From Neisseria sp. 83E34 (GTDB taxonomy: Bacteria > Pseudomonadota > Gammaproteobacteria > Burkholderiales > Neisseriaceae): a stretch of DNA of 64,000 nucleotides. The stretch is taken from NCBI RefSeq assembly GCF_001308015.1, contig NZ_LGYH01000008.1:83964-147963 (forward strand), in the 5' to 3' direction. Below the pieces are notes generated by a model. The model worked only from the letters and a program-made list of their open reading frames with translations. It did not search any database and was not told where the DNA came from. The number at the start of each line of letters is the position of its first letter. Positions within the stretch are counted from its first letter, which is position 1. This document shows positions 18,039-27,046 of the stretch, in pieces. Both the position numbers and the translations under genes were made by a program.

Positions 18039-18764
18039 TTAAGAATATTGCCTTACATCACATATTGCTTCCAATTCAAAGCGTTCATCCTCAATGATGC
18101 CGGCTATTTTGGCGGCAGTTTCTTTCGAAGAACTCAAGCCGCCCTGTTTTTTTAAGTCGAGGAATCGTTGCAGCATCGGAAAATGATCGGCATCAGAAGC
18201 GCGGATGGCTGCCTGCATATCAGTATCGACCACGCCGGGGGCAATGGATAAGGCACGTATATTCGGATTGGCTTCAATATTGACACATTGTGCATGATGA
18301 TCAAGCGCGGCTTTGGTGGCGCCGTACACACTCCAGCCCGGATAGGCATTTCTGCCCGCTCCGCTTGAGATATGGATAATTTTCAGACAGGCATCGGTTG
18401 GTTTGTGCGATGCAAGATGGTTGGCGAGCAATAAGGGCGCGGTGATATTGAGCGCAACAGCCTGCATAATGTCTGCAGCATTTTGTTTGCATAATATAGC
18501 GTTCGGTGAGGTTGTGCCAGCATTATTAATTAACACAATATGTTTGGTACTGCTTATAAAATGAGCCAAAACGCCCTGCTCCAGCCATATATTCAATGCC
18601 TGACTATCTGACAAATCAATTGCTTGCTGCTGCAAGTTTTCAGACAGGCATTCTTTTAAAAGATTGCGCGACAAGCCAAAAACGGTGCAATTCTTATCCA
18701 GATAGTATTGAGTTAAGGCTTTTCCCAATCCCCGGCTATGGCCGGTGATAATGACTTTTTCCAT
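18039..18764 (-). CDS. Short-chain dehydrogenase/reductase (SDR)
   Basis: A 241-residue Rossmann-fold oxidoreductase with the cofactor motif TGHSRGLG (residues 7-14), NNAG, a catalytic Ser in HISSGAGR and YxxxK as YGATKAALD. Its motifs resemble sepiapterin-reductase-like or YciK-like SDRs; the substrate is unknown. It starts two bases after metW and so is likely expressed with metX and metW, though a role in methionine synthesis is not implied. Two DUS copies lie inside the gene (near 18384 and 18638), encoding DACLK- and ECLSE-type segments. Confidence 0.85.
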   Translation of the reverse strand: MEKVIITGHSRGLGKALTQYYLDKNCTVFGLSRNLLKECLSENLQQQAIDLSDSQALNIWLEQGVLAHFISSTKHIVLINNAGTTSPNAILCKQNAADIMQAVALNITAPLLLANHLASHKPTDACLKIIHISSGAGRNAYPGWSVYGATKAALDHHAQCVNIEANPNIRALSIAPGVVDTDMQAAIRASDADHFPMLQRFLDLKKQGGLSSSKETAAKIAGIIEDERFELEAICDVRQYS

Positions 18765-18766
18765 AT

Positions 18767-19348
18767 TTAACCTACCCGGTAAAAAGCCAAACTGCCAAGA
18801 AGATTAGGCAATGTGTTGACACGTTTGCCTTTGGTCATCACGGCGCGCTCCAGAATATGGATGCCGTTTTTCACGCATAGCAGTTCGAAATCGACAATGG
18901 TGCAAAAATGGATATTCGGCGTGTTATACCATTGATACGGCATACGCTCGGATACGGGCATATGGCCGGTTAAACCAAGCTGCACACGGTTGCGCCAATA
19001 GCCGAAATTGGGAAAAGAAACAATGGCCTGTTTGGCCACGCGTGTGAGGTCGCGCAAAATGTTTTCTGTGTTTTGCATGGCTTGGATGGTTTGGCTCAAC
19101 ACCAGAATATCAAAGCTGTTGGAATCGAAATCCTGCAAGCCTTGCTCCAAATCAGCCTGTATCACGTTGATGCCGCGCTCCATGGAAGCGAGCACGCCTT
19201 CGGTGTCGATTTCCACGCCGTAACCGCTGCAATGTTTGTTTTGCACCAGCGCTGAGAGCAATTCGCCTTTGCCGCAGCCCAAATCCAGCACGCGGCTGTT
19301 TTCAGGAATCCAATCGTAAATCAATTGCAAGTCGTCGCGCAGATTCAT
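18767..19348 (-). CDS. metW: Methionine biosynthesis protein MetW
   Basis: A 193-residue class I SAM-methyltransferase-fold protein, identified by the N-terminus [31 protein letters not shown] and by [13 protein letters not shown]. MetW is paired with MetX in many proteobacteria and appears to support homoserine acylation; its own reaction is not settled. The start codon overlaps the metX stop by four bases, indicating translational coupling. Confidence 0.93.
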   Translation of the reverse strand: MNLRDDLQLIYDWIPENSRVLDLGCGKGELLSALVQNKHCSGYGVEIDTEGVLASMERGINVIQADLEQGLQDFDSNSFDILVLSQTIQAMQNTENILRDLTRVAKQAIVSFPNFGYWRNRVQLGLTGHMPVSERMPYQWYNTPNIHFCTIVDFELLCVKNGIHILERAVMTKGKRVNTLPNLLGSLAFYRVG

Positions 19349-20484
19349 GGCTGTAATTCCTTATAAACATTATTCATATAGGCGCGCATGGCGCGGACAT
19401 ACGGCTCGTCGGTCATCAAAAAAGCATCGTGGCCGTGATACGACTCCACTTCTATATATTGCACGCTTTTCCCTGCTCTGACCAAATGTTTGACTAATGA
19501 ACGTGAGCGTTCCGGCGCAAAACGCCAGTCTGTGCTGAAGCTGGCAACAAAAAATTTGGCTTTTACATGGCTGAGCGCGGCTGATAAATCGTTGCCGTAT
19601 TCGTCGGCCGGAGCAAAATAATCCAGCGCTTTGGTCATGCGCAGGTAAGAGTTGCCGTCAAAACGCTCGGCAAATTTATCTCCTTGATAACGCAGATAGG
19701 ACTCTATTTCAAACTCAACGCCGTAGCCGTATTGGTAACCATCGCTGCGCATACTGCGGCCGAATTTTTTGCCCATGCCTTTTTCGGCTAAATAAGTGAT
19801 ATGCCCCATCATGCGCGCGATGCGCAAGCCGCGGCGGGGAATGGTGTTGTAACGGCGGTAATGGCCGTTGTGAAAATTCGAATCGGTGATAATGGCTTGG
19901 CGCGCCACATCGTTAAATGCGATATTTTGGGCAGACAGGCACGTGGCCGAAGCAATCACCAAAGCGTGGCGCACGCGGTCGGGAAAATCAATCGTCCACT
20001 GCAAAGCCTGCATGCCGCCCAAGCTACCGCCGACAATCGCCGCCCATTGCCCGATGCCTAAATAATCGGCCAACATTGCCTGGCTTTTAACCCAGTCTTT
20101 TACGGTAACAACCGGAAAGTCGGCGCCGTATTCTTCGCCGGTTTCCGGGTTTTCGCTCAAAGGGCCGGTGCTGCCGTGGCACCCGCCGAGATTGTTGAGC
20201 CCGACTACAAAAAAGCGGTTGGTATCAATCGGCTTGCCGGGGCCGACCATGTTGTCCCACCAGCCCGGTGTTTTATCCTGCTCGCTATAATATCCGGCCA
20301 CATGGTGGTTGCCCGATAAAGCATGGCAAATCAAGACGGCATTGTTTTTGGCCTCGTTGAGCGTTCCGTAAGTTTCAATCATCAAATCAAAACGGGGTAG
20401 CGTTTGACCGCTTTGCAAAAGCAAAGGTAATTCAAACGGAATTTTCTGCGGGCTGACCAGCCCGACGCTGTTGGCACGGTTCAT
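19345..20484 (-). CDS. metX: Homoserine O-acyltransferase MetX
   Basis: MetX activates homoserine by O-acylation, the first committed step to methionine. The 379-residue alpha/beta-hydrolase has oxyanion region [14 protein letters not shown], nucleophile elbow [12 protein letters not shown] and a catalytic His in YHGHDAFL. Beta- and gammaproteobacterial MetX proteins paired with MetW are often succinyltransferases (MetXS); the acyl donor here was not determined. It is the first gene of metX-metW-SDR. Confidence 0.95.
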   Translation of the reverse strand: MNRANSVGLVSPQKIPFELPLLLQSGQTLPRFDLMIETYGTLNEAKNNAVLICHALSGNHHVAGYYSEQDKTPGWWDNMVGPGKPIDTNRFFVVGLNNLGGCHGSTGPLSENPETGEEYGADFPVVTVKDWVKSQAMLADYLGIGQWAAIVGGSLGGMQALQWTIDFPDRVRHALVIASATCLSAQNIAFNDVARQAIITDSNFHNGHYRRYNTIPRRGLRIARMMGHITYLAEKGMGKKFGRSMRSDGYQYGYGVEFEIESYLRYQGDKFAERFDGNSYLRMTKALDYFAPADEYGNDLSAALSHVKAKFFVASFSTDWRFAPERSRSLVKHLVRAGKSVQYIEVESYHGHDAFLMTDEPYVRAMRAYMNNVYKELQP

Positions 20485-20541
20485 AAGGCAGGCATGTTTT
20501 CGGAAAAGCGTTTATTATAGCGGCTTCGCCTGCTTTGTGCA

Positions 20542-20582
20542 TTCAGACAGGCATTTTCACATCAGAGTTTTTCAGACAGGCA
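20542..20582 (-). repeat. Two DUS in the same orientation
   Basis: TTCAGACAGGCA occurs at 20542-20553 and again at 20571-20582. The second copy ends six bases before the ATG of the small membrane-protein gene, and its AGG may act as a weak ribosome-binding site. Confidence 0.85.
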
Positions 20583-20588
20583 TCAAGC

Positions 20589-20765
20589 ATGATCGGGCGG
20601 ATCTTACGCATTATTCTATTGATTTCCATTGCGGCGCTTATCATAAACCGCTTGTTCGGCAAAAAACAAAAACGGGCGCTAAACGACATTGTCCGCTTGG
20701 CTGCTTGGGTGATATTGGTTGTAACCACATTGGCTTTTCTGCTGCATCTTTCCTTCGGTATTTAA
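20589..20765 (+). CDS. Small two-helix membrane protein
   Basis: A 58-residue product starting MIGRILRIILLISIAALIINRLF, with a basic loop (GKKQKRALNDI) and a second hydrophobic segment (LAAWVILVVTTLAFLLHLSF). The topology is probably N- and C-termini on the periplasmic side of the inner membrane with a basic cytoplasmic loop. An upstream frame start would run through the DUS pair and is not favoured. Function unknown. Confidence 0.55.
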   Translation: MIGRILRIILLISIAALIINRLFGKKQKRALNDIVRLAAWVILVVTTLAFLLHLSFGI

Positions 20766-20820
20766 AACCTCATGATAAAATGCCCCGTTTTCCGGCAACA
20801 CATTAACAAACGTTTTTCAC

Positions 20821-21591
20821 ATGACCGACTATCAAACCGCCCTATCGCAATGCCTGTCTGAACAAACCGCTACCATTGCCAGCCACACGCTGGCAAGCGG
20901 GGAAACCGTTTGGGTGCGGAAAGCAGGCAAACATGTGCCGCAATGGCGATATGCTGCATTGGGTTTGCTCAGTAAGGTATTCAAACTCGGTGCTTTGCAG
21001 CCGGTGCCCAATTTGGGTGGCGAAGCGGCGCTCGCCATAGAAGCGCGACGCCTGCAAGAGCTGGAACAAGCCGGCGTGCCGGCGCCCAAACTGCTCGCGC
21101 AAAACAGGAAAGCAATTATGTTCAGCAACTTGGGGGGAAATGGGTTTATGCACGAAATAGAAAATCCTGCCACCCAGCTCGGTTCCTTTGCAGAAGGTTT
21201 GGCTGCAATCGCCCGTGTGCATAAAGCTGGGCAATACCTCAGCCAGGCGTTCATCCGCAACATTATCCGGCAAAGCGATGGAGGTATCGGCTTTATTGAT
21301 TTTGAAGACGACCCGTTGCTGCACATGCCTTTGATACAATGCCAATGCCGCGACTATTTATGCTATCTGCAATCTTCCGCCACCTGGCTTGAGCGAACCG
21401 GCAATCTATCCGAAGCCGTTGCCATTTGGTGCCGACACTTTCAAAGCCTGCCCGAAAATCTGCAAACCGCTCTGCGTAAAAACTACCTTCGTGTATTGTG
21501 GTTGAGGAGACTGAAGGCCGGTTGGATGGGCAACGATACCCGCAGGTTGTCTGCTTTGGCTCAATTGTTATATCAAGCGGAAAAGATATAG
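20821..21591 (+). CDS. Kinase-fold protein, possibly LPS-kinase/RIO-like
   Basis: A 256-residue cytoplasmic protein that looks like a divergent protein-kinase/aminoglycoside-phosphotransferase fold. It has an early basic strand (ETVWVRKAGKHVPQWRY), EARRLQELEQAGVPAPKLL resembling an alpha-C region, IARVHKAGQY, and GGIGFIDFEDDP where a metal-binding DFx motif is expected. LPS heptose/Kdo kinases and RIO kinases share this plan. The catalytic-loop HxD is not obvious, so activity is unproven. A DUS at about 20849 encodes QCLSEQ near the N-terminus. Confidence 0.55.
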   Translation: MTDYQTALSQCLSEQTATIASHTLASGETVWVRKAGKHVPQWRYAALGLLSKVFKLGALQPVPNLGGEAALAIEARRLQELEQAGVPAPKLLAQNRKAIMFSNLGGNGFMHEIENPATQLGSFAEGLAAIARVHKAGQYLSQAFIRNIIRQSDGGIGFIDFEDDPLLHMPLIQCQCRDYLCYLQSSATWLERTGNLSEAVAIWCRHFQSLPENLQTALRKNYLRVLWLRRLKAGWMGNDTRRLSALAQLLYQAEKI

Positions 21592-21606
21592 AAAAATCGC
21601 AACCTG

Positions 21607-21641
21607 AATGCCTGTCTGAAACATAATTTCAGACAGGCATT
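21607..21641. terminator. Bidirectional inverted DUS pair
   Basis: DUS at 21609-21620 and its inverse at 21628-21639 form a 15-bp stem between the convergent kinase-fold and lysR genes. It can serve both. Confidence 0.75.
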
Positions 21642-21642
21642 T

Positions 21643-22548
21643 TTACAAACCGGAAAATGCTTGCTCCGAATAAGTGTGCAAAAAATCCCTTAACGTTTCT
21701 GCAGCAGGGGAAAGCGCACGACTACGGCGACGGTAGAGAAAAAAACTGCGCTCTACCTGCGGTTCGGAAAGTAAGCGCATTACCAGACCGTGCTGCTTCA
21801 CCCAGTCGGCAGCATATGGTAGACACATCGTTATGCCCAACCCTGCTTTGGTCATACCCAATGCAGTGGACAGGAAATTCACACGATATCGTGGATGCTT
21901 GATGTATTCCGCGGTTTCAGGCGGCAAGGTAGCTGCAAGCCTGTCTGTAAACGGGCTGCTGAGTGTGATCAGCTGCTCCGATGCCAAATCAGCCCAGCAG
22001 ACAGCATTTTGCCCTGCCAAACGGTGCTCCGGCTTCATAACCAAATAAAAAGGCAATTTAAACAGCAACTCCGATTCGATATCACTGCCGTATGTGCGCT
22101 CCGGCCCCAAACCAAAATCCGCTTCGCTGTCTTCCACACGCTGCAATACCTGCTCTACGCTGCAATCAATCAGATTGGTTTGAATATCAGGATATTGGCG
22201 TTGAAACGCCGCCATTACAGCCGGCAGAGCAGAAGCGGCAAGTTGCTGGGAAACGGCGATATGCACTTGCCCCTGATGAAAATTCTTCAGATTTTTCAAT
22301 TCAATATCCAAAACCGATACTTCATTGATAATTCTTCTTACCTGCGGCAGCAAATAGCTGCCATAGTCCGATAAATGTAACTGCCGTGTGGTTCGGTCAA
22401 ACAGCTTAACATCCAAATTGTTTTCCAACTCTTTAATCAAGCCGCTTAATGCAGACTGGGTAAGATGCAGTGCCTCCGCTGCACGGGTAAAACTGCCGCA
22501 ATCGGCCACGGTGATAAATGCCTTAAGTTGACGTAGGGTAATATTCAT
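21643..22548 (-). CDS. LysR-type transcriptional regulator
   Basis: The product of about 301 residues has an N-terminal winged helix-turn-helix (NITLRQLKAFITVADCGSF, then AAEALHLTQSALSGLIKELE) and a two-lobed effector domain. ATG at 22548 is chosen because LysR proteins begin within ~5 residues of LRQLKAF. It is divergent from hppD, the classic arrangement for a LysR protein controlling its neighbour. This suggests it regulates the tyrosine-degradation genes, perhaps with a pathway intermediate as ligand (inference). Confidence 0.88.
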   Translation of the reverse strand: MNITLRQLKAFITVADCGSFTRAAEALHLTQSALSGLIKELENNLDVKLFDRTTRQLHLSDYGSYLLPQVRRIINEVSVLDIELKNLKNFHQGQVHIAVSQQLAASALPAVMAAFQRQYPDIQTNLIDCSVEQVLQRVEDSEADFGLGPERTYGSDIESELLFKLPFYLVMKPEHRLAGQNAVCWADLASEQLITLSSPFTDRLAATLPPETAEYIKHPRYRVNFLSTALGMTKAGLGITMCLPYAADWVKQHGLVMRLLSEPQVERSFFLYRRRSRALSPAAETLRDFLHTYSEQAFSGL

Positions 22549-22589
22549 AAGAAAAACCAATAAATAAATAATAAAAAACTGATTGTCTG

Positions 22590-22616
22590 ATAAATGATAG
22601 CCGTTTTATGATTTAT
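22590..22616. promoter_or_regulatory. Candidate LysR operator
   Basis: ATAAAT at 22590-22595 and ATTTAT at 22611-22616 form an inverted repeat in the 169-base region between lysR and hppD; T-N11-A matches can be drawn within it. The whole intergenic region is AT-rich, so chance similarity is possible. Confidence 0.3.
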
Positions 22617-22717
22617 TGCATACAAATTGCTCACTTTTCTAAATATTAATCAGCTAGATATACAAACCGTTTAATCAATAAAATTTTATTTAAATCTATA
22701 TTCAAGAGGAGAAGATT

Positions 22718-23803
22718 ATGGCTGATTTGTTTGACAACCCCATGGGCTTGTGTGGTTTTGAGTTTGTTGAATTCGCTTCGCCCGAGCCTAATATTTTAGA
22801 GCCTTTGTTTGAAAAAATGGGTTTTGCACCAGTGGCAAAACACCGCTCCAAGGATGTTTTGCTCTATCGTCAGGGCGGCATTAATTTCATTGTCAACCGG
22901 GAGCCTAAAAGCGAAGCCGCTTATTTCGCCGCCGAACACGGGTCGAGCGCCTGCGGTATGGCATTCAGAGTGCGTGATGCGCATCAGGCATACAACCGCG
23001 CTTTGGAATTGGGCGCTCAGCCGATTGAGATTCCTACTTCCGTGATGGAGCTTCGCCTGCCTGCCATCAAAGGCATCGGCGGTGCACCTCTTTATCTGAT
23101 CGACCGTTTTGAAGAGGGCAAATCCATTTACGATATCGACTTTGAATTTTTACCTGATGTCGACCGTAATCCCTTCGGTTACGGCCTGAAAGTCGTCGAT
23201 CACCTCACTCACAATGTTTACCGCGGCCGCATGGATTATTGGGCAGGCTTTTATGAAAAGCTTTTCAATTTCAAAGAAATCCGCTATTTCGACATCAAAG
23301 GCGAATACACCGGCCTTACCAGCCGTGCGATGACGGCACCCGACGGTTTAATCCGGATCCCTTTAAACGAAGAAGCCAAACAAGGCGGCGGTCAGATTGA
23401 GGAATACCTGATGCAGTTTGGCGGCGAAGGTATCCAGCACATTGCCCTGTTGAGCGACAACCTTCCGGAAACCATAGACCAATTGCGCGCCGCCGGCATT
23501 CCTTTAATGACTGCACCGCCGGCTACTTATTACGAAATGCTCGACGAACGGTTGCCCGGGCACGGCGAACCGGTGGATGAATTGCGTGCGCGCGGTATTC
23601 TGCTGGACGGCACAACCGAAGGCGGCCACCCGCGTTTGTTACTGCAAATTTTTTCCGAAACCTTGTTGGGGCCTGTGTTCTTCGAGTTTATCCAACGCAA
23701 AGGCGATTATCGGGAAGGTTTCGGCGAGGGCAACTTCAAAGCTTTGTTTGAATCACTGGAGCGGGATCAGATCCGCCGCGGTGCGTTGGCGGTTGATGAA
23801 TAA
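22718..23803 (+). CDS. hppD: 4-hydroxyphenylpyruvate dioxygenase
   Basis: This enzyme converts 4-hydroxyphenylpyruvate to homogentisate, using a mononuclear Fe(II). The 361-residue protein has the two VOC-type domains of the family and all three iron ligands: His162 (in VVDHLTHNV), His241 (in IQHIAL) and Glu323 (in [10 protein letters not shown]). AGAGGAGAAG lies just before the ATG. It is the first gene of a rightward block that continues with a permease, a VOC protein, fahA and maiA, so the purpose is tyrosine (or phenylalanine) breakdown. Confidence 0.96.
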   Translation: MADLFDNPMGLCGFEFVEFASPEPNILEPLFEKMGFAPVAKHRSKDVLLYRQGGINFIVNREPKSEAAYFAAEHGSSACGMAFRVRDAHQAYNRALELGAQPIEIPTSVMELRLPAIKGIGGAPLYLIDRFEEGKSIYDIDFEFLPDVDRNPFGYGLKVVDHLTHNVYRGRMDYWAGFYEKLFNFKEIRYFDIKGEYTGLTSRAMTAPDGLIRIPLNEEAKQGGGQIEEYLMQFGGEGIQHIALLSDNLPETIDQLRAAGIPLMTAPPATYYEMLDERLPGHGEPVDELRARGILLDGTTEGGHPRLLLQIFSETLLGPVFFEFIQRKGDYREGFGEGNFKALFESLERDQIRRGALAVDE

Positions 23804-23827
23804 TTAGCGCCAGATGATGGCTTTGGT

Positions 23828-23877
23828 GCCGTTTGAATAAATCCATTATAGATAATTTTAATTATCAAACGGCTTTT
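23828..23877 (+). terminator. Long hairpin between hppD and the permease gene
   Basis: GCCGTTTGA (23828-23836) pairs with TCAAACGGC (23865-23873) across an AT-rich loop that itself holds GATAATTTTAATTATC; TTTT follows. It could terminate or process the hppD transcript. It is not made from a DUS. Confidence 0.5.
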
Positions 23878-23907
23878 GCTTCTTAAAATAAAAATTGGAG
23901 AAATACA

Positions 23908-25221
23908 TTGAACCAGCAGCCTTATCTCTCAGAGATTATTGATAATCGCCCTTTAGGCAAACGCCAATATTGGATTTTGGTAATTTGCGGAATTTTGATG
24001 GTATTAGACGGATTTGATGTTCAGTCGGTAAGCTATGCTGCACCGGCCATTTTGCAGGATTGGCAGATTGAGAAATCTGAATTGGGGGCAGTATTCGGTT
24101 CAGGATTATTCGGTTTGTTAATCGGTTCGTTGGTATTCAGCTATTTTTCCGACAAATTCGGCCGTCGTCCGATTCTGTTGTGGAGTACATTGTTTTTTGC
24201 TCTGTGCATGACTGCCACGGCTTTTGTTGAAAACGTTACCCAGCTTGTCGCGCTCCGGTTTATCACAGGCTTGGGTCTGGGTGCGATTATGCCAAATGCA
24301 ATGGCTTTGTGCGGCGAGATTACGCCCAAACACCAGCGAATTTCAGTCATGATGATGATTTCTTGCGGATTTACCATAGGCGCGATGTTAGGCGGTTTTC
24401 TGGCAGCTTTCCTGATTCCGCGCTTCGGCTGGGAATCTGTATTTTTAGTTGGTGGTGTGCTGCCTTTTTTATTACTCGGCGTGATGATCAAATACATGCC
24501 CGAATCTCTGCAATATTTGGCGCTTCGCAATCCGCAAGATCCGAGGGTACGTCGCGTCTTGGGAGAGTTTTATCCGGATCAGCCTCTGCCGGATAGTGTT
24601 CAGACTGCCAAAGCTCAAGGCAGCATGCCGGTTAAGGCTTTGTTTGAATACGGCCGTCACACGTTTACACTGACAATTTGGGTTATCAGCCTGATGAACA
24701 TGATTGCACTCTACTTTTTATCAAGCTGGATGCCCACCTTAGCCAAGCAAACCGGCATGTCGCTGGAAACTGCGGTGTTGGTTGGCGCAACACTCCAATT
24801 GGGAGGCACGATTGGTACTGTGCTGATGGGGCGCATCATCGACAGACAGGGTTTCTACAAAGTGCTGATACCGTGTTTTGCTGTGTCGGCCGTATCGATA
24901 GCGGCTTTGGGCAGCACCGTTGGATCTATCGGAATGTTTTTTGCAGTTGTGTTCGTAATCGGATTCACCGTAATCGGCGGTCAGCCTGCAATTAATGCAA
25001 TGGCAGCCAATTACTATCCTACCGAGTACCGCACTACCGGAGTGGGTTGGAGTTTAGGTGTCGGCCGTATTGGTTCTGTTATCGGTCCGGTTTTAGGAGG
25101 CTGGCTGGTACATGCAGGTAATTTGAGCCCGCAGCAACTGTTTTATTTCGTTGCCGTGCCGTCTGTAGTGATTATTGCTTTCCTCTTTTTACAGAAAATG
25201 CTCGGCATTGCCAAAGCATAA
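23908..25221 (+). CDS. MFS permease, aromatic acid:H+ symporter family
   Basis: A 437-residue transporter with 12 predicted membrane helices. The first loop carries DGFDVQSVSYAAPAI, matching the DGxD motif of the AAHS family (PcaK, BenK, MhpT). The MFS signature between helices 2 and 3 reads YFSDKFGRRPILL. Translation starts at TTG (23908), since TTGGAG sits seven bases upstream and no ATG is suitably placed. Given its neighbours, likely substrates are 4-hydroxyphenylpyruvate, homogentisate or another hydroxylated aromatic acid (inference). Confidence 0.85.
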   Translation: MNQQPYLSEIIDNRPLGKRQYWILVICGILMVLDGFDVQSVSYAAPAILQDWQIEKSELGAVFGSGLFGLLIGSLVFSYFSDKFGRRPILLWSTLFFALCMTATAFVENVTQLVALRFITGLGLGAIMPNAMALCGEITPKHQRISVMMMISCGFTIGAMLGGFLAAFLIPRFGWESVFLVGGVLPFLLLGVMIKYMPESLQYLALRNPQDPRVRRVLGEFYPDQPLPDSVQTAKAQGSMPVKALFEYGRHTFTLTIWVISLMNMIALYFLSSWMPTLAKQTGMSLETAVLVGATLQLGGTIGTVLMGRIIDRQGFYKVLIPCFAVSAVSIAALGSTVGSIGMFFAVVFVIGFTVIGGQPAINAMAANYYPTEYRTTGVGWSLGVGRIGSVIGPVLGGWLVHAGNLSPQQLFYFVAVPSVVIIAFLFLQKMLGIAKA

Positions 25222-25251
25222 TTTCCCATTACATCATGAAGGAGAAATATC

Positions 25252-25797
25252 ATGGCTATTACTCAAGGCGTACACCACGCCGCTTACCGCTGCAAAGACG
25301 CGAAAGAAACCGTTGAATGGTATCAAAAACACTTGGATATGGACTTTGTGTTGGCGATTGCGGAAGACAAAGTGCCATCTACCGGCGAACCTGATCCGTA
25401 TATGCATATTTTTTTGGATGCCGGCGGCGGTAATATTCTGGCGTTTTTCGAATTGCCGACCAAACCTGAAATGGGGCGCGATCCCAATACGCCGGTGTGG
25501 ACACAGCATATTGCTTTCAAAGTGGAAAGCATGGAAAAACTACTGGCAACCAAAGATAAGCTGATTTCAGAAGGTGTCGATGTGCTCGGGCCTGTAAACC
25601 ATACTTTGTTCAAATCTATTTATTTCTTTGACCCGAGCGGCCACCGCATTGAGCTGGCATGCGACATTGCGACTGAAAAAATGAACCGGGCTTTGGATAA
25701 TGTGAAATGGGATATGCTTAACGAGTGGGCGGAAACAAAACGTGCTCCGCAGCATGCCCGCTGGATTCACGACGGTACGGAACCGCCGGAAGTTTAA
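25252..25797 (+). CDS. VOC-family metalloprotein, candidate ring-cleavage or isomerase enzyme
   Basis: A 181-residue single-chain VOC protein (two beta-alpha-beta-beta-beta modules, residues 5-70 and 82-138). Possible metal ligands are His8/His9 (GVHHAAY), Glu67 (LAFFELP), His86 (WTQHIAF) and Glu134 (GHRIELACD). This set fits glyoxalase-type enzymes, and a subset (His, His, Glu) fits type I extradiol dioxygenases. AAGGAGAAA precedes the ATG. It lies between an aromatic-acid permease and fahA, where homogentisate 1,2-dioxygenase would be expected; no HmgA is present in the window. A role in homogentisate ring opening or in handling a later intermediate is inferred, not shown. Confidence 0.8.
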   Translation: MAITQGVHHAAYRCKDAKETVEWYQKHLDMDFVLAIAEDKVPSTGEPDPYMHIFLDAGGGNILAFFELPTKPEMGRDPNTPVWTQHIAFKVESMEKLLATKDKLISEGVDVLGPVNHTLFKSIYFFDPSGHRIELACDIATEKMNRALDNVKWDMLNEWAETKRAPQHARWIHDGTEPPEV

Positions 25798-25886
25798 TCG
25801 ATTATCACGTTATTCAGCCGTACTTAATGATGAAAAAGAAAACCGTATTTCGAGATAGAGCCTGAAAATACTAAGAAGGAAAAAAT

Positions 25887-26888
25887 ATGAAATTAGCAAC
25901 ATTGAAACAAGGTGGCCGTGACGGTCGTTTGGCGGTGGTAAGCCGTGATTTGAGCCGTTATGTATTGCCGGAAATCCAAACCCTGCAAGCTGCTTTAGAC
26001 GATTGGGCGCAAGCGGAAGGCCGTCTGAAAGCCGTGTATGACGACTTGAATGCCAACCCTGAAAAAGGCGAAGCATTCGACCCTGAAAACTGCCATTCCC
26101 CTCTGCCGCGCGCCTACCAATGGGCAGACGGATCGGCTTATCTCAACCATGTGGAATTGGTGCGCAAAGCACGCAATTCCGAAGTGCCCGAGTCATTCTA
26201 CGATGATCCTTTGATGTATCAGGGCGGCTCGGACAGCTTTATCGGCCCGCGTGATGAGATTTTGGCTCAGCCGGAATGGGGCATTGATTTTGAAGCGGAA
26301 GTGGTGGTGGTGAGCGGAGACTTGCAACAAGGCGCAACAAATGAAGAAGCAGCCAAAGCCATCCGCTTGGTAATGTTGGTTAACGATGTGTCACTGCGCA
26401 ATCTGATTCCTGCCGAGCTCGCCAAAGGTTTCGGCTTTTTCCAAAGCAAGCCCGCCAGCGCGTTCAGCCCCGTGGCCGTTACGCCTGATGAGTTGGGCGA
26501 AGCGTGGAAAGACAATAAAGTGCACCTGCCTTTGCGTGTAACGCTCAATGGCAAGGCGTTTGGTTTCCCCAATGCCGGCGATGATATGACTTTCGACTTC
26601 GGCCGCCTTTTGTCGCATGTGACTAAAACCCGCAACGCAGCCGCCGGTTCGATTGTCGGCTCGGGCACGGTTTCCAATAAGCAAGACGATCTTTACGGCT
26701 CTTCGGTGGAAAACGGCGGTGTAGGTTATTGCTGTTTGGCGGAGCTGCGCATGTATGAAACCATTGAAACCGGCGTACCGAAAACGCCGTTTATGCAGCA
26801 CGGCGATGTGGTGGAAATCGAAATGCTGGATAAAGACGGCAACAATATTTTCGGCACCATCATCAATAAGGTAAACACGAAATACTGA
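25887..26888 (+). CDS. fahA: Fumarylacetoacetate hydrolase
   Basis: The enzyme splits fumarylacetoacetate into fumarate and acetoacetate, the last aromatic-pathway step. The 333-residue protein carries the FAH metal-site residues in DFEAEVVVV and in MLVNDVSLRNLIP, plus GFGFFQSKPASAFSPVAV, typical of bacterial FahA of this length. AAGGAAAAA precedes the ATG. A canonical-dialect uptake sequence, AGGCCGTCTGAA, lies inside the gene near 26017-26028, unlike the TG-wad dialect around it, hinting at transfer from another Neisseria. An inverted DUS pair follows. Confidence 0.92.
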   Translation: MKLATLKQGGRDGRLAVVSRDLSRYVLPEIQTLQAALDDWAQAEGRLKAVYDDLNANPEKGEAFDPENCHSPLPRAYQWADGSAYLNHVELVRKARNSEVPESFYDDPLMYQGGSDSFIGPRDEILAQPEWGIDFEAEVVVVSGDLQQGATNEEAAKAIRLVMLVNDVSLRNLIPAELAKGFGFFQSKPASAFSPVAVTPDELGEAWKDNKVHLPLRVTLNGKAFGFPNAGDDMTFDFGRLLSHVTKTRNAAAGSIVGSGTVSNKQDDLYGSSVENGGVGYCCLAELRMYETIETGVPKTPFMQHGDVVEIEMLDKDGNNIFGTIINKVNTKY

Positions 26889-26898
26889 CCTTAACCCC

Positions 26899-26940
26899 AT
26901 GCCTGTCTGAAAGCACACGGCATCATTTTCAGACAGGCAT
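26899..26940. terminator. Inverted DUS pair after fahA
   Basis: DUS at 26900-26911 and its inverse at 26928-26939, separated by 16 bases; it marks the end of the hppD-to-fahA unit. Confidence 0.65.
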
Positions 26941-27046
26941 TGCATCCAATATAGATTTATTAACAAGTGCTGCAATAAGAAACGATGCGTATCAAATCAA
27001 TACTTTGGCGCATTAAGACCACAAAATGAAAAAAGAGGAGGAGCAC

